A DNA stretch of 64,000 nt from Prodigiosinella aquatilis (GCA_030388725.1 CP128857.1:496001-560000); one strand, 5' to 3'; shown: positions 16,194 to 25,517, counted from the first letter of the stretch. Notes: generated from the letters alone by a model not told the origin. A program made the numbers and translations.

Positions 16194-16364
16194 TTTCCCC
16201 CACTTACTCAGGGATCACGGCTTCCCCCACCTGATTTTTATGACTCTGTTAAAAATGTTTATTTATTATTGAGTTAAGTTATTCCCCCACTTCGCGTCTA
16301 TATATGCGTGGGAAGTGGGGGAAAATGCCAGATAGAGGGACACGTTATCCGTTCGCCCCCACTT
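16194..16364. repeat. CCCCCACTT repeat cluster (iteron-like)
   Basis: Five copies of about TTCCCCCACTT: 16194-16205, 16222-16232 (last base changed), 16282-16292, 16313-16323 (inverted) and 16354-16364. The third and fourth form an inverted pair around TCTATATATGC. Further C runs follow up to the end of the helicase gene. Spacing is irregular. Its place beside a RepA-like helicase gene suggests the replication origin of the satellite; this is inference. Confidence 0.6.
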
Positions 16365-16372
16365 TCCCCCGT

Positions 16373-16960
16373 TTAATCCCCCATCTTATTCCGTTGCGAT
16401 AACGGCGTGATCCGTTCCCCCTCAAAGGCGATCAGGCCATCTTTTTCCAGTTTGTCCAGCCAGCGGGTGAACTTCTTGTTCACATCAAAGCCCATTGCCC
16501 GCATGTCGTCACGCACCAATGAACGAGTACAGCCTTCGCCGTTGGCCGTGCGTGAGCGAATAGCCTGCCAGAGGGCAAAATGGTTTTCCGTCAGCCGAGG
16601 GATACCGGCTAAATCGGGATCGCTGGCAGCCTCATCCTCTCTGACTTCACGGCCTTCATCGTTCAGCGCCAGCGAAGTGATTTGGTCGTCATCATCGTCC
16701 ACGTACAGATCGGCAGCATTCAGGTCATAGGCGCGACGCGGCAGTTATTCCACTTCCTTCATCTTGGTGCGACTGAGGATCAACGCGCCGCCATCACCTT
16801 CACGTCTGACGTTAAATTCCACGTCCAGCGAGGCACGGAAGACGCTGGAGCCCCGGGTCCCTTTGTCCTGACCTTTGCCAGAATGATGAATAATCAGCCG
16901 GTGGCCTGTGTTGCTGCTTTAATCGCGTCATACCCCTGAATGAGATGAGAATACGCCCAT
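16373..16960 (-). pseudogene. RepA-like replicative helicase, decayed C-terminal part
   Basis: Recognisable pieces: HLIQGYDAIKAATQATG in one frame, then LIIHHSGKGQDKGTRGSS, FRASLDVEFNVRREGDGGALIL and SRTKMKEVE in the next, an in-frame TAA (16747-16745), then PRRAYDLNAADLYVDDDDDQ and a winged-helix-like C-terminus (RLTENHFALWQAIRSR). This is the RecA-fold core end and tail of a RepA/DnaB-type helicase of satellite phages. One frameshift (about 16896-16902), one nonsense codon and loss of the Walker-A half show it is dead. The last 109 codons after the stop remain open. Confidence 0.7.
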
Positions 16961-16987
16961 GTTCTTAGCTGCGTTCATACGTGAATA

Positions 16988-17542
16988 CTACTGTGGAGGA
17001 TAATCTGGCGGTACCGCTGAGGCGTTATTGTCATACCCACTACTGTTATAGTCTGGTGGCACGTCTGATGTGTTGGAAGGTTGATCCCAGGAATACGCTT
17101 GCGGAATTTTTTCTCCCTTCGCGTACATACATTGCATATAGATAGCATCAAACTGGTCTTGCAAGGTGCTTTGGGTACGCTCACCGTTACCACTGGCGAT
17201 CGCTGATCCTATCAGCAAGCCACTGGCTGCGCCTACTGCCACACCATTGGCTGTACCTCTCGGTGCTCCGCTTGCTGCTCCCAATAGCGTTCCTGCTGCA
17301 GTACCAATAGCTGCGCCAGCGGCGGCAGTGCCTATACTTTGATTGTTGGCGGTGTTTGCCTCACCATTGAGCGAACGATAGGCCGTATTCTTACAGACGG
17401 CGTCGTCGGCCTGGAATTGCTCATAACTTTTACCATTACCGGGCAGGGATATCACTGTTGGTGCTGTAGGTGTGGATACGCACCCCGTTAGTTCGGCGCT
17501 CGCAAGTAGCACGATGCCGACTACTGCACAATTCTTTTTCAT
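16988..17542 (-). CDS. Glycine-zipper lipoprotein, function unknown
   Basis: 184 residues. Signal peptide with lipobox LTGC (Cys at about 21), so it is predicted to be a lipoprotein. The middle (about 70-115) is a glycine zipper: GTAAAGAAIGTAAGTLLGAASG then GVAVGAASGLLIGSAIASG, of the YMGG-like type. A low-complexity tail with two VPPDY motifs follows. Such proteins are envelope-associated; no precise role can be given. It is the first gene after the island and its base composition matches the core. Confidence 0.75.
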   Translation of the reverse strand: MKKNCAVVGIVLLASAELTGCVSTPTAPTVISLPGNGKSYEQFQADDAVCKNTAYRSLNGEANTANNQSIGTAAAGAAIGTAAGTLLGAASGAPRGTANGVAVGAASGLLIGSAIASGNGERTQSTLQDQFDAIYMQCMYAKGEKIPQAYSWDQPSNTSDVPPDYNSSGYDNNASAVPPDYPPQ

Positions 17543-17582
17543 TCGCTAGTCCTTCCCCCTTCCTGATGAGACTTCATTGGTA

Positions 17583-17912
17583 TTACGGTTTATCAGACAC
17601 CACTTTCATCCACCCACTGGGGCAACGAGCGATTTTTGGGTAATACCCGGTTGGGTGGCGACAGTAATAATGGTACGTCGGTGTTTTTTCAACCCATACC
17701 TGAGGTTGCGGCGGCGGAGCATAAATCACTCTCGGCCTTGGGTCCGGCCTGACGACGACGACAGGTCCCGGATACCACATCGGTCCCCACCAACCAGGCC
17801 CTAGCCACGGACCAGGGCCTGGGCCAGGTGGCCCGGCGAAAGCTGATGCACTGAATCCTGCTGCAAACAGCGCTCCGGCAGCGAAAATAGCAAGTCCGGT
17901 ATTTTTCCTCAT
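17583..17912 (-). CDS. Small secreted proline/glycine-rich protein
   Basis: 109 residues from the ATG at 17912 (MRKNTGLAIF). Sec signal peptide ending near AFA-GP (about 27). The mature part is rich in Gly, Pro and Trp (GPGPGPWLGPGWWGPMWYPG) and ends with a region holding two Cys (YYCRHPTGYYPKIARCPSGW), perhaps one disulphide bond. Similar proteins are common envelope proteins of unknown function in enterobacteria. It lies 40 bp from the lipoprotein gene on the same strand. Confidence 0.75.
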   Translation of the reverse strand: MRKNTGLAIFAAGALFAAGFSASAFAGPPGPGPGPWLGPGWWGPMWYPGPVVVVRPDPRPRVIYAPPPQPQVWVEKTPTYHYYCRHPTGYYPKIARCPSGWMKVVSDKP

Positions 17913-17924
17913 ATTCCCCTCCAC

Positions 17925-18520
17925 AACACGTTACTTAAACAAGCAATAGGCCCTTAATCCACCACATTTCAGACATATCGCCGAGGCTGATGTAGTGTGT
18001 ATGATCAGGTCAAAAAACTGTGTTGGCACATAAGCGCTATATGTGTGAATACAACATCAGCAATTCCTGGGGCTGTTCCCGCAAAAAAAAGATCAAGGCG
18101 GTAACGCTTATTCCATTCTACTCAGCGGCCAGTAATTGTTATTCAGCGGGGCATAAAGAAAGCGATAAGAGTATTTCAATGAGTTTTAAGTAGAAAATAG
18201 AATATAGGCAGTTTTAACGGGGCGACGCATAACCGGAGCTAAGATTCCGAAGAACGCTAAACCTCGGTCATTATGCCGGAAGGTCTCGCGCCGGGCTAGC
18301 CAGTAGGATGTTGTGCGGATTGATCACTGATGAAGTCACAGTACGACACTGGTGGATGGTTAACTGGCACCAACCGTATGATTAGCCCTGCGTGCTTATT
18401 GATTATCCCCCACATGCGGATGATTGCGCTTCCCAGTTAAACACAGTAGGGTAACAAAGATAAAAACGCACGGCGAATAACCGGGCTCGTACTTCACTCC
18501 TTTCGTATTCGGATCTTATC
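17925..18520. other. Intergenic region without a recognisable gene
   Basis: About 600 bp. I see no supported gene, tRNA or repeat. Base composition is core-like from 18200 on, so a decayed gene is possible, but I could not identify one. Confidence 0.4.
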
Positions 18521-19924
18521 TTGAAATCTGTTTTTTCCAGTCAGGTGACGGTGTCCGTCGGCGACGGATTACCGATGCCAATGCGGATTGGCGCCATTCT
18601 CACTATTGCTTTCGGTATCACCATGGCGGTGCTGGACGGGGCGATCGTCAACGTAGCGTTGCCCACCATCGCCGCTGATTTTAATGCCAGCCCAGCGTCT
18701 TCGATCTGGGTGATTAATGCCTATCAACTGGCAATCACCATGACGTTGCTGCCGTTTTCATCGCTCGGCGATATCATTGGTTATCGCCGTATCTATATGG
18801 TAGGGCTGGTGTTGTTTACCCTGATGTCGCTGGTGTGTTCACTGTCGGATTCACTGACGACGCTGACGCTGGCGCGAATCCTGCAAGGTCTGGCGGCGGC
18901 GGCACTGATGAGTGTCAATATCGCGCTGGTCCGGCTGATTTACCCCAAGGACCGCTTAGGGCGAGGCATCGCGATCAATTCTCTGGTGGTGGCGGTGGCC
19001 AGTGCTGCTGGGCCGACCATTGCGGCAGGTATTTTGGGCATGGCGTCGTGGCAGTGGCTGTTTGCTATTAACGTGCCGTTCGGCATCGTAGCTCTGATAT
19101 TAGGGTGGCGTTTTCTGCCGTGCAATGAAGGGCGGCGATCGTCGCGTTTCGACACACCGAGCGCACTGCTTAACGCGTTGACTTTTGGCCTATTCTTTAT
19201 CGCGTTGGGGGGCTTTGCTCATAATCAGAATCTGTGGTTGGTGCTGGGAGAACTGATGCTGACACTGTTGGTCGGGCTTTATTTCTTCCGACGTCAGTTG
19301 AGCCAGACGTACCCGCTGTTGCCGGTGGACCTGCTACGGATCCCGGTGTTTGCGCTGTCGATGGGTACCTCAATCAGCTCTTTTTGTGCGCAGATGCTGG
19401 CGATGGTGTCGATTCCATTCTATTTTCAGAATACGCTGGGACTGAGTGAAATTGAAACCGGTTTATTGCTGACGCCCTGGCCACTGGCGATTATGGTGAC
19501 GGCGCCGTTGGCGGGCAGGTTGCTGGAGCGTGTCAATGCTGGAATATTGTGTACCATCGGCCTGACGTTGTTCTCGCTGGGGCTCTTTTCGCTGGCTTGG
19601 TTGCCTGCCGCACCAGGTTATCTGGATATCTGTTTGCGTATGATATTGTGCGGCGTTGGCTTCGGATTGTTTCAGTCGCCGAATAACCACACTATTATCA
19701 GTGCCGCTCCCCGCCATCGTAGCGGCGGTGCCAGCGGCATGTTGGGCACCGCACGGCTGGTCGGACAAACGATGGGGGCGGCTCTGGTGGCGTTAATGTT
19801 CAACCAGTTTGGCGGGCAAGGCACTCACATTTCGCTGATTGCCGCAGGTACCTTTGCTGCGCTGGCGGCCGTAGTTAGTGGCCCGCGCATTTCCCGCATG
19901 AGCCGTTCGCTACTGAATCCTTAA
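18521..19924 (+). CDS. MFS drug exporter, DHA2 (SmvA/EmrB-like) family
   Basis: 467 residues with about 14 membrane segments. Motifs: AVLDGAIVNVALPTIAADF (helix 1), WVINAYQLAITM, LGDIIGYRRIYMVG (motif A), ARILQGLAAAALM and the helix-5 stretch AAGPTIAAGILGMASWQWLFAINVPFG (motif C region). These identify a proton-driven multidrug exporter of the 14-helix type. The TTG at 18521 opens the frame, but the ATG at 18575 (MPMRIG) is an equally plausible start, since the first 18 residues are not typical. The substrate is unknown. A weak hairpin (GCCGCC/GGCGGC, about 19931-19959) follows. Confidence 0.85.
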   Translation: MKSVFSSQVTVSVGDGLPMPMRIGAILTIAFGITMAVLDGAIVNVALPTIAADFNASPASSIWVINAYQLAITMTLLPFSSLGDIIGYRRIYMVGLVLFTLMSLVCSLSDSLTTLTLARILQGLAAAALMSVNIALVRLIYPKDRLGRGIAINSLVVAVASAAGPTIAAGILGMASWQWLFAINVPFGIVALILGWRFLPCNEGRRSSRFDTPSALLNALTFGLFFIALGGFAHNQNLWLVLGELMLTLLVGLYFFRRQLSQTYPLLPVDLLRIPVFALSMGTSISSFCAQMLAMVSIPFYFQNTLGLSEIETGLLLTPWPLAIMVTAPLAGRLLERVNAGILCTIGLTLFSLGLFSLAWLPAAPGYLDICLRMILCGVGFGLFQSPNNHTIISAAPRHRSGGASGMLGTARLVGQTMGAALVALMFNQFGGQGTHISLIAAGTFAALAAVVSGPRISRMSRSLLNP

Positions 19925-20084
19925 TTTATGTGCCGCCAGTCAATCATCATATCGGCGGCAATGTTTGAAATGTCGGTAATTTGCAAAAGCGTTGTGTTAC
20001 CTGAAACGCTTGCTCAGTGTTGACCATGTTGGTGAACGCCTATCAACAGCCCACTTTTCGCGTCTTCACGTTAACGCCAACATG

Positions 20085-21320
20085 TTAATCACTGACAAAC
20101 GTTGTGACGCTTTTGGGGTTCAACCATAATGTGGCTTTACCGCTACTTAACTGGGTATTACCGCCATAGCCGACATTGAGTGTTGCTGAAGTGCTATATT
20201 TTTTGAGCGCACTTACATTTGAGTTTGTAATATTCAGCGTTAGGCTTTGGTTTGAGTCGTTGGTGTTGACAGCAACGATAACCAATTTATCGTTAGATGC
20301 TCCCTTATAAGCTGTCAAATGAATATTGGATTGTGGATTTTCGGTCGCCTGAATACGCTGAAATCCAGGACGAACAAACTTGGCATATTGTGACATGACA
20401 TAACCACGTTTACTTATATTGCCATCTTCAGTCATCAGACCATAAGAACGGCGAATGTACCACCAAACATAAGCATTAAAGTTGGCAACCATACTGTTAT
20501 GCAGTTCGTTTGCGACATTTAGTGCAGATGTCCAGTCATTGCCAGATTGCTTTTCGTCAATCAAATGCTCAGTCATCCACACTTGTTTACCGGCGTTACG
20601 AGCTAAGGGATAGGCTGTTGGCGTCGTACCATAGAGATGTCCCCCTATAATCGACACATACTGAGACGCCGTACTATCGTTTAATACTGGATCGGTTAGT
20701 GAATGATTAAAATTTAGCGATTCCGCAATAATGACTTTGAGAGAGCCAAATCTTGAACCTTGTGATTTGATATAATTTTTAAAATCACCACCGCTCCATT
20801 CACAGGATTCATAAGCTGGTTGCCAGTCAGGCTCATTCTGTATTGAAATGGCATATAGTGGCGCACCATTGGTTTTCATATAACTTGCAAAATTGAGTAG
20901 ATGAGTGGTGTAACCATAATAATAGGAAGGAAGTAACGTTCCTCCATTGATCAGACTGTTATTACTTTTCATATAGGCTGGCGGGCTCCAGGGCGTTGCC
21001 ATCAGCGTTGCACCAAGAGCGTAAGCTTTACTTGCACTAGCAACCTGTAAGTTCCAGTGGCTGGAGTCTGGATCAATTCGCATCCGCATAATGGATAATC
21101 CCATTTGGCCGGAATTATTACCGAATGCAGTGTTAACTTGTGCTGTTGTTAGGTCATTAATCCAACCCGATCCATTCATACCGCCAAAGCCTCGAACAAC
21201 TTGATATCCGACATCGGTATTAATATTTACGGTACTTGCATGAGCAGCCCCAGCCATGGCTAGAAATAAGGTCGCGGTATAACACAAGCGGCGATTCCAT
21301 CGCCCTATATTTCTTTTCAT
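20085..21320 (-). CDS. xynA: Secreted glucuronoxylanase, GH30 subfamily 8
   Basis: 411 residues. Signal peptide cleaved near AHA-ST (about 28). The GH30 (beta/alpha)8 barrel starts YQVVRGFGGMNGSGW. The acid/base Glu163 is in SIQNEPDW and the nucleophile Glu251 in QVWMTEHL. The arginines in WWYIRRSYG (290-291) match the residue that binds the glucuronic acid side chain in the Dickeya chrysanthemi enzyme. A beta-sandwich side domain (about 320-411) completes it. It cuts methylglucuronoxylan of plant cell walls at positions set by glucuronic acid. It stands alone on the minus strand with AT-rich DNA upstream. Confidence 0.93.
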   Translation of the reverse strand: MKRNIGRWNRRLCYTATLFLAMAGAAHASTVNINTDVGYQVVRGFGGMNGSGWINDLTTAQVNTAFGNNSGQMGLSIMRMRIDPDSSHWNLQVASASKAYALGATLMATPWSPPAYMKSNNSLINGGTLLPSYYYGYTTHLLNFASYMKTNGAPLYAISIQNEPDWQPAYESCEWSGGDFKNYIKSQGSRFGSLKVIIAESLNFNHSLTDPVLNDSTASQYVSIIGGHLYGTTPTAYPLARNAGKQVWMTEHLIDEKQSGNDWTSALNVANELHNSMVANFNAYVWWYIRRSYGLMTEDGNISKRGYVMSQYAKFVRPGFQRIQATENPQSNIHLTAYKGASNDKLVIVAVNTNDSNQSLTLNITNSNVSALKKYSTSATLNVGYGGNTQLSSGKATLWLNPKSVTTFVSD

Positions 21321-22077
21321 AGTGTTTATTCCTTAATTTAATGGATTGTTTTCGACATAGATAGATTATCTGTCTCTCTATACACTCTGTCGTATAAGCG
21401 CTGAAATAAATTCACGTGGTCTATTTGTTACTTCTTTAATGGCAAGTTTATTTATAGTTTATGTTTGTTTTGGATTCTAGGTTTGTTTATATAAAAATGT
21501 CTATTTTTTTAACCTGAACCTGTTTTTTTGATATTATGGAATATTGTTCTGTTTTTTAATTTAATACCGTTAAATAAACCATCAGTCTTGGTTAGGTTAA
21601 TGAGTTATGTTGGCATATGAGATCCTGTTCAGTCTGTATAATCACAGTCAGAGTAAATACTATAAATAATCATAATATTATCAAGATAATGGCTTAAGTA
21701 ATGGCAGATCCTTTCAGGGTGACATAATATTAAATATAATAATTTCAGATAATTACTATGAATATAGTAAGCAATATAATAATTAAAAACTCCTATATCT
21801 TATTATGAATATAATGAGAAACGTAACTATTCAATAGCGTTTGACACGTGAAAATGGATGGTCCGGATACTTTGTCAGACGTACTATTTTTTATTACTGA
21901 GGTGTGGCGCTTTATGCACGATATTGGCCATTGGTTATCCGGCCGGATGTCATTGGGCGGATTATTTTGAATCTATTTTACCGTGATTAAATTTATTTAC
22001 TAAAGCTGTGATTGTCTTGGTTTTAGGGGGTGTAATTGGCAACTGAGCGGAGCAGAAAGCTTGTCTTAATGTTTTCT
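21321..22077. other. AT-rich intergenic region upstream of xynA
   Basis: About 750 bp, very AT-rich up to 21840, with repeated TATAATAATT-like words and no gene I can support. A 38-codon frame at 21854-21970 (MDGPDTLSDVLFFITEVWRF...) has no clear ribosome-binding site and is left uncalled. Such DNA upstream of a plant-wall hydrolase gene is a likely site for silencing proteins such as H-NS (inference). Confidence 0.4.
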
Positions 22078-22082
22078 GTCGA

Positions 22083-22116
22083 CATGAAAAGCCAGTTTAT
22101 TTTCTGGCTTTTCATG
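22083..22116. terminator. Bidirectional-type terminator after dcuA
   Basis: CATGAAAAGCCAG (22083-22095) and CTGGCTTTTCATG (22104-22116) form a perfect 13-bp stem with an 8-base loop; GTCG/CGAC extends it after one bulged A. It is 70 bp after the dcuA stop and carries the T run inside the stem arm. Confidence 0.75.
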
Positions 22117-22186
22117 CGACGTCTTTAGCGCGTTGAAAGCGAACTTAATCAATGCAACAGGTATCTAGTGATTATTCCTCCACGGG

Positions 22187-23488
22187 CTACAGCAGAATAT
22201 TGCCGAGAATAAACCCAAAGATGACAGAGAGCGTAATTGTCAGCACGCCCGGAATAATGAACGAGTGATTAAACACATATTTCCCGATGCGGGTTGATCC
22301 TGTGTCATCCATTTCTACGGCGGCCAGCAAGGTCGGGTAGGTTGGTAAGACGAACAGAGCAGATACCGCAGCGAATGACGCGACCGCTGTTACAGGAGAG
22401 ACGCCGAGCAACAATGCGGCAGGCATCAATGCTTTGGCTGTTGCAGCCTGTGAATAGAGCAGCATGGAGGCAAAGAACAATACAATAGCCAGCATCCACG
22501 GGTAGCTTTGCAAGAGCGTTCCCGCTGTTTCCTGAATGTCGGTGATATGCGCTTTGACGAAGGTATCACCCAACCAGGCTACACCCATCACGCAGACACA
22601 CGCACTCATCCCTGATTTGAATGTACTGGCTGACAGCACTCTGCTGGTATCAATTTTACAGGTGATGCAGATAAGCGTGGCGATCGTCAGCATGAACACT
22701 ACGATTGCTTCATTCCGTGGTAATACAGGATGAGCAATCAGCTTGACGGTATCGCTGATCGCCGTGGCATAAAACACAACGGCGACAATGCCGAGCAAGA
22801 ATAACAGTACAGACAGTTTTGCCCCAGGTTGTATCTCCTGCGTGCTTGTGCTGCGTAGCGTCACTTCGTGCTTTTTCAACCGTTCCAGATAAACCTCATC
22901 ATCTTTCAGCTCTTTACCCAAAAAGTTGGTGACGATGGCGGTCAGCAAGACGGCGGCCAGCGTGGTGGGAATACAAATGCCCAACAGCATCAGGTAACTG
23001 ACACCGTGCGGCTCCAGGATCCCGGCGACAAACACGACAGCCGCTGAAATAGGTGAGGCGGTAATCGCCACCTGAGAAGCGACAACGGCAATCGACAGTG
23101 GACGCGACGGCCTTATTCCTTGTTCTTTCGCCACTTCTGCAATTACTGGCAGCGTAGAGAACGCGGTATGCCCTGTACCGGCCAGCAGTGTCATGAAATA
23201 GGTTACCAGTGGAGCCAGAAAGGTAACGTACTTAGGCTGACGACGCAGCAGCTTTTCAGCCAAACTGACGAGATAATCCATACCGCCTGCCACTTGCATA
23301 GCGGCGATAGCGGCGATAACGGACATGATAATTTCGATGACATCAAAAGGGATCGCGCCCGGTTTTATGTGAAAGCCAAGAGTAAGAACCAATACTCCCA
23401 GTCCTCCGGCAAAACCGATGCCAATACCACCAAGGCGTGCGCCCAGGTAGATGGCAAGCAGCACGACAATGAGTTCCAAGACCAGCAT
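22187..23488 (-). CDS. dcuA: Anaerobic C4-dicarboxylate transporter DcuA
   Basis: 433 residues, the normal family length, with 10-12 membrane segments. It starts MLVLELIVVLLAIYLGARLGG and has the DcuA hallmarks AEKLLRRQPKYVTFLAPLVTYF, ITASPISAAVV, SQAATAKALMPAALLLGVSP and SALFVLPTYPTLLAAVEMDDTG. It exchanges or imports aspartate, fumarate, malate and succinate. DcuA is preferred to DcuB because of closer sequence agreement and the aspA-dcuA order seen in E. coli. It is read after aspA, with a repeat element between the two genes. Confidence 0.92.
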   Translation of the reverse strand: MLVLELIVVLLAIYLGARLGGIGIGFAGGLGVLVLTLGFHIKPGAIPFDVIEIIMSVIAAIAAMQVAGGMDYLVSLAEKLLRRQPKYVTFLAPLVTYFMTLLAGTGHTAFSTLPVIAEVAKEQGIRPSRPLSIAVVASQVAITASPISAAVVFVAGILEPHGVSYLMLLGICIPTTLAAVLLTAIVTNFLGKELKDDEVYLERLKKHEVTLRSTSTQEIQPGAKLSVLLFLLGIVAVVFYATAISDTVKLIAHPVLPRNEAIVVFMLTIATLICITCKIDTSRVLSASTFKSGMSACVCVMGVAWLGDTFVKAHITDIQETAGTLLQSYPWMLAIVLFFASMLLYSQAATAKALMPAALLLGVSPVTAVASFAAVSALFVLPTYPTLLAAVEMDDTGSTRIGKYVFNHSFIIPGVLTITLSVIFGFILGNILL

Positions 23489-23512
23489 ACAATGCTCCTT
23501 AAAACAATTTAA

Positions 23513-23715
23513 TATACCCGTGATCTTTCAAGTTGCAGGTGCGTTGGTATCACTCAATTACTCGGCCTATCCCTGGGTTTTGCCTCTTTGAGGCCGCTGG
23601 AAGCAGCGTTCAACTCTGTTCTTGGCAGATTTGTCACTCGAATTACTTACCTTGGTAAACGCATCGGGATTCCTTCACTTGCCACCTTCCTGCAACTCGA
23701 AATCTATTGGGTATA
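23513..23715. repeat. ~200-bp inverted-repeat element, copy 1
   Basis: Begins TATACCCGTGATCTTTCAAG (then TTGCAGG) and ends with the near-complement CCTGCAACTCGAAATCTATT plus GGGTATA: terminal inverted repeats of about 27 bp. The inside has a GTTCAACTCTGTTCTTGGC-like core shared with copy 2. There is no coding capacity. It sits between aspA and dcuA, so it will be in their joint transcript as a long hairpin. Other copies: 31094-31298, 37409-37607, and a fragment at 25452-25500. Confidence 0.8.
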
Positions 23716-23759
23716 TAGATATTATTTTGATTTTTATGGTTTTTTATTTTTTTAGTAAA

Positions 23760-23786
23760 GGCACAGGAATTGGATATCCCTGTGCC
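23760..23786 (-). terminator. Hairpin between aspA and dcuA
   Basis: GGCACAGG (23760-23767) and CCTGTGCC (23779-23786) with an 11-base loop, 26 bp behind the aspA stop. On the minus strand it is followed by TTTACTAAAAA, a poor T tract, so it may attenuate or protect the message more than end it. Confidence 0.4.
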
Positions 23787-23811
23787 AGCCGTGGTGATTA
23801 AGAAAAGGTAG

Positions 23812-25251
23812 TTAAACGGATTCTTTTTCGTCAGTGCAGCGTTTCGCCTTATAGGCCGGATGCATCAGGTTTTGGATAGAGAAGATATCATCCAGTTCGC
23901 TTTCGGTTAGCAAGCCGCGCTCCAGTACCACTTCGCGTACGCTCTTACCGGTTTCGGCACAGATTTTCCCGACGATATCGCCGTTATGGTGGCCGATGAA
24001 CGGGTTCAGGTACGTCACGATACCGATGGAGTTGAAGACATATGCTTCGCACACGCTCTTATTGGCAGTAATGCCGTTGACGCATTTTTCCAGCAAGTTA
24101 CAGCATGCATTCGACAGAATCTTGATGGATTCAAACATGGCTTGGCCGATAACTGGCTCCATGACGTTTAACTGTAGCTGACCCGCTTCTGCCGCCATCG
24201 TCACGCAAGTGTCATTACCAATAACTTTGAAGCAGACTTGATTCACTACTTCCGGCACTACCGGGTTAACCTTGGCAGGCATAATGGAAGAACCGGCCTG
24301 CAACTCTGGCAGATTGATTTCGTTCAGACCGGCGCGCGGACCGGAAGAGAGTAGACGCAAGTCATTACAGATCTTCGACAGTTTTACGGCGAGACGTTTG
24401 AGTGCGCTGTGAACCATCACATAGGCACCGCAGTCGGACGTTGCTTCGATCAGATCTTCGGCAGGGACACAGGGTAATCCGCTGACTTTTGCCAGATGTT
24501 GTACCGCCAGGTGCTGGTACTCATCAGGGGTGTTCAGTCGTGTACCGATGGCTGTCGCGCCCAGATTTACTTCCAGCAGCAGTTCTGCGGTACGCAGCAG
24601 GTTTTTGTTTTCTTCTTTCAGCAGGATATTGAAGGCATGGAATTCCTGGCCCAGTGTCATCGGAACCGCATCCTGTAACTGGGTACGGCCCATTTTCAGG
24701 ATAGTTTCAAATTCTTTGGCTTTACGTTCAAACCCTTGACCCAGTTGAGTGATCGCTTCCACCAGTTTCAGGATGGAGCTGTACACCGCGATGCGAAAGC
24801 CGGTCGGGTAGGCATCGTTGGTGGACTGGCATTTGTTCAGATGGTCGTTCGGATTGAGGTACTGATATTCGCCTTTTTTATGCCCCATTAACTCCAGACC
24901 AATGTTCGCCAGCACTTCATTGGTGTTCATATTTACTGATGTTCCCGCACCGCCTTGATAGACATCGACAGGAAACTGATCCAGACATTTGCCATTATTC
25001 AGTACTTCATCACAGGCTTGAATAATTGTGTCGGCAATTTTTCGTGGAATGGTTTTCAATTCCTGGTTTGCCAATGCTGCCGCTTTTTTCACCATTACCA
25101 TAGCGCGCACAAATTCTGGAATATCGCTGATTGTGTTGTCGCTAATATAAAAGTTTTCAATAGCCCGAAGGGTATGGATCCCATAATACGCATTAGCAGG
25201 AACTTCACGAGTACCTAGTAGATCTTCTTCTATACGAATATTATTTGACAT
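23812..25251 (-). CDS. aspA: Aspartate ammonia-lyase
   Basis: 479 residues; converts L-aspartate to fumarate and ammonia in the cytoplasm, feeding anaerobic fumarate respiration and, with DcuA, aspartate-based nitrogen and carbon use. The fumarase/aspartase signature GSSIMPAKVNP (mobile catalytic loop with its Ser), GRTQLQDAVPMTLGQEF and the N-terminal LGTREVPANAYYGIHTLRAI are present. The ATG at 25251 (MSNNIRIEEDL) is chosen over one two codons earlier because it matches the E. coli start and leaves 9 bp to AAAGGA. The same residues as E. coli run through almost the whole protein. Confidence 0.96.
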   Translation of the reverse strand: MSNNIRIEEDLLGTREVPANAYYGIHTLRAIENFYISDNTISDIPEFVRAMVMVKKAAALANQELKTIPRKIADTIIQACDEVLNNGKCLDQFPVDVYQGGAGTSVNMNTNEVLANIGLELMGHKKGEYQYLNPNDHLNKCQSTNDAYPTGFRIAVYSSILKLVEAITQLGQGFERKAKEFETILKMGRTQLQDAVPMTLGQEFHAFNILLKEENKNLLRTAELLLEVNLGATAIGTRLNTPDEYQHLAVQHLAKVSGLPCVPAEDLIEATSDCGAYVMVHSALKRLAVKLSKICNDLRLLSSGPRAGLNEINLPELQAGSSIMPAKVNPVVPEVVNQVCFKVIGNDTCVTMAAEAGQLQLNVMEPVIGQAMFESIKILSNACCNLLEKCVNGITANKSVCEAYVFNSIGIVTYLNPFIGHHNGDIVGKICAETGKSVREVVLERGLLTESELDDIFSIQNLMHPAYKAKRCTDEKESV

Positions 25252-25451
25252 AACCATTATTCCTTTAACTTACTTGATTACATTGGATAGTATTAAAATC
25301 GCGAGTCGTTAATCAGTCACATTTGGAAATACGGCTCGTTGATTCATAGGGTGATACTCAGCCATCACGATTTCTCAGCAAATCATGATTGGGTAATTAT
25401 TTTCATCAGGATGACTAGCCCCGACAAACGCGGGCGATTAATCTGCATCCT

Positions 25452-25500
25452 TATATCTTTCAATTCGTAGGTGTGCTGGTTGTAATGCTCCTAATTATTG
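25452..25500. repeat. Left-end fragment of the ~200-bp repeat element
   Basis: TATATCTTTCAATTCGTAGG then TGTGCTGGTTG agrees with the start of copies 1 and 3 (ATCTTTCAAGTTGCAGGTGC and onward) at most positions. No right end is visible. It lies between aspA and the LysR gene. Confidence 0.4.
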
Positions 25501-25517
25501 AAGATGTAGTAAATATT

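Larger units (their letters stand above)
13592..16960. mobile_element. Genomic island 2 (P4-like satellite remnant)
   Basis: It begins at the second attachment copy and carries an intact P4-type integrase, a small antitoxin-like gene, an XRE fragment, a HigBA-type pair, a CCCCCACTT repeat cluster and the end of a RepA-like helicase gene. This is the shape of a degraded P4-like satellite. I found no third copy of the tRNA end, so the right boundary is placed where helicase homology fades. Confidence 0.6.

Noticed and set aside
16960..18520. Third copy of the tRNA-Leu end marking the right end of island 2
   Set aside because: No stretch matching TTCGAGTCCGGCC was found there, so the boundary stays open.
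19931..19959. GCCGCC/GGCGGC hairpin after the DHA2 exporter as terminator
   Set aside because: Six base pairs with a long loop and no T tract; too weak to list separately.
21854..21970. 38-codon frame upstream of xynA (MDGPDTLSDVLFFITEVWRF...)
   Set aside because: No ribosome-binding site, no known relative and short length in AT-rich DNA; not enough to call a gene.
25258..25400. CRP or FNR site upstream of aspA
   Set aside because: Only single half-sites (TGTGA) found; no full consensus.
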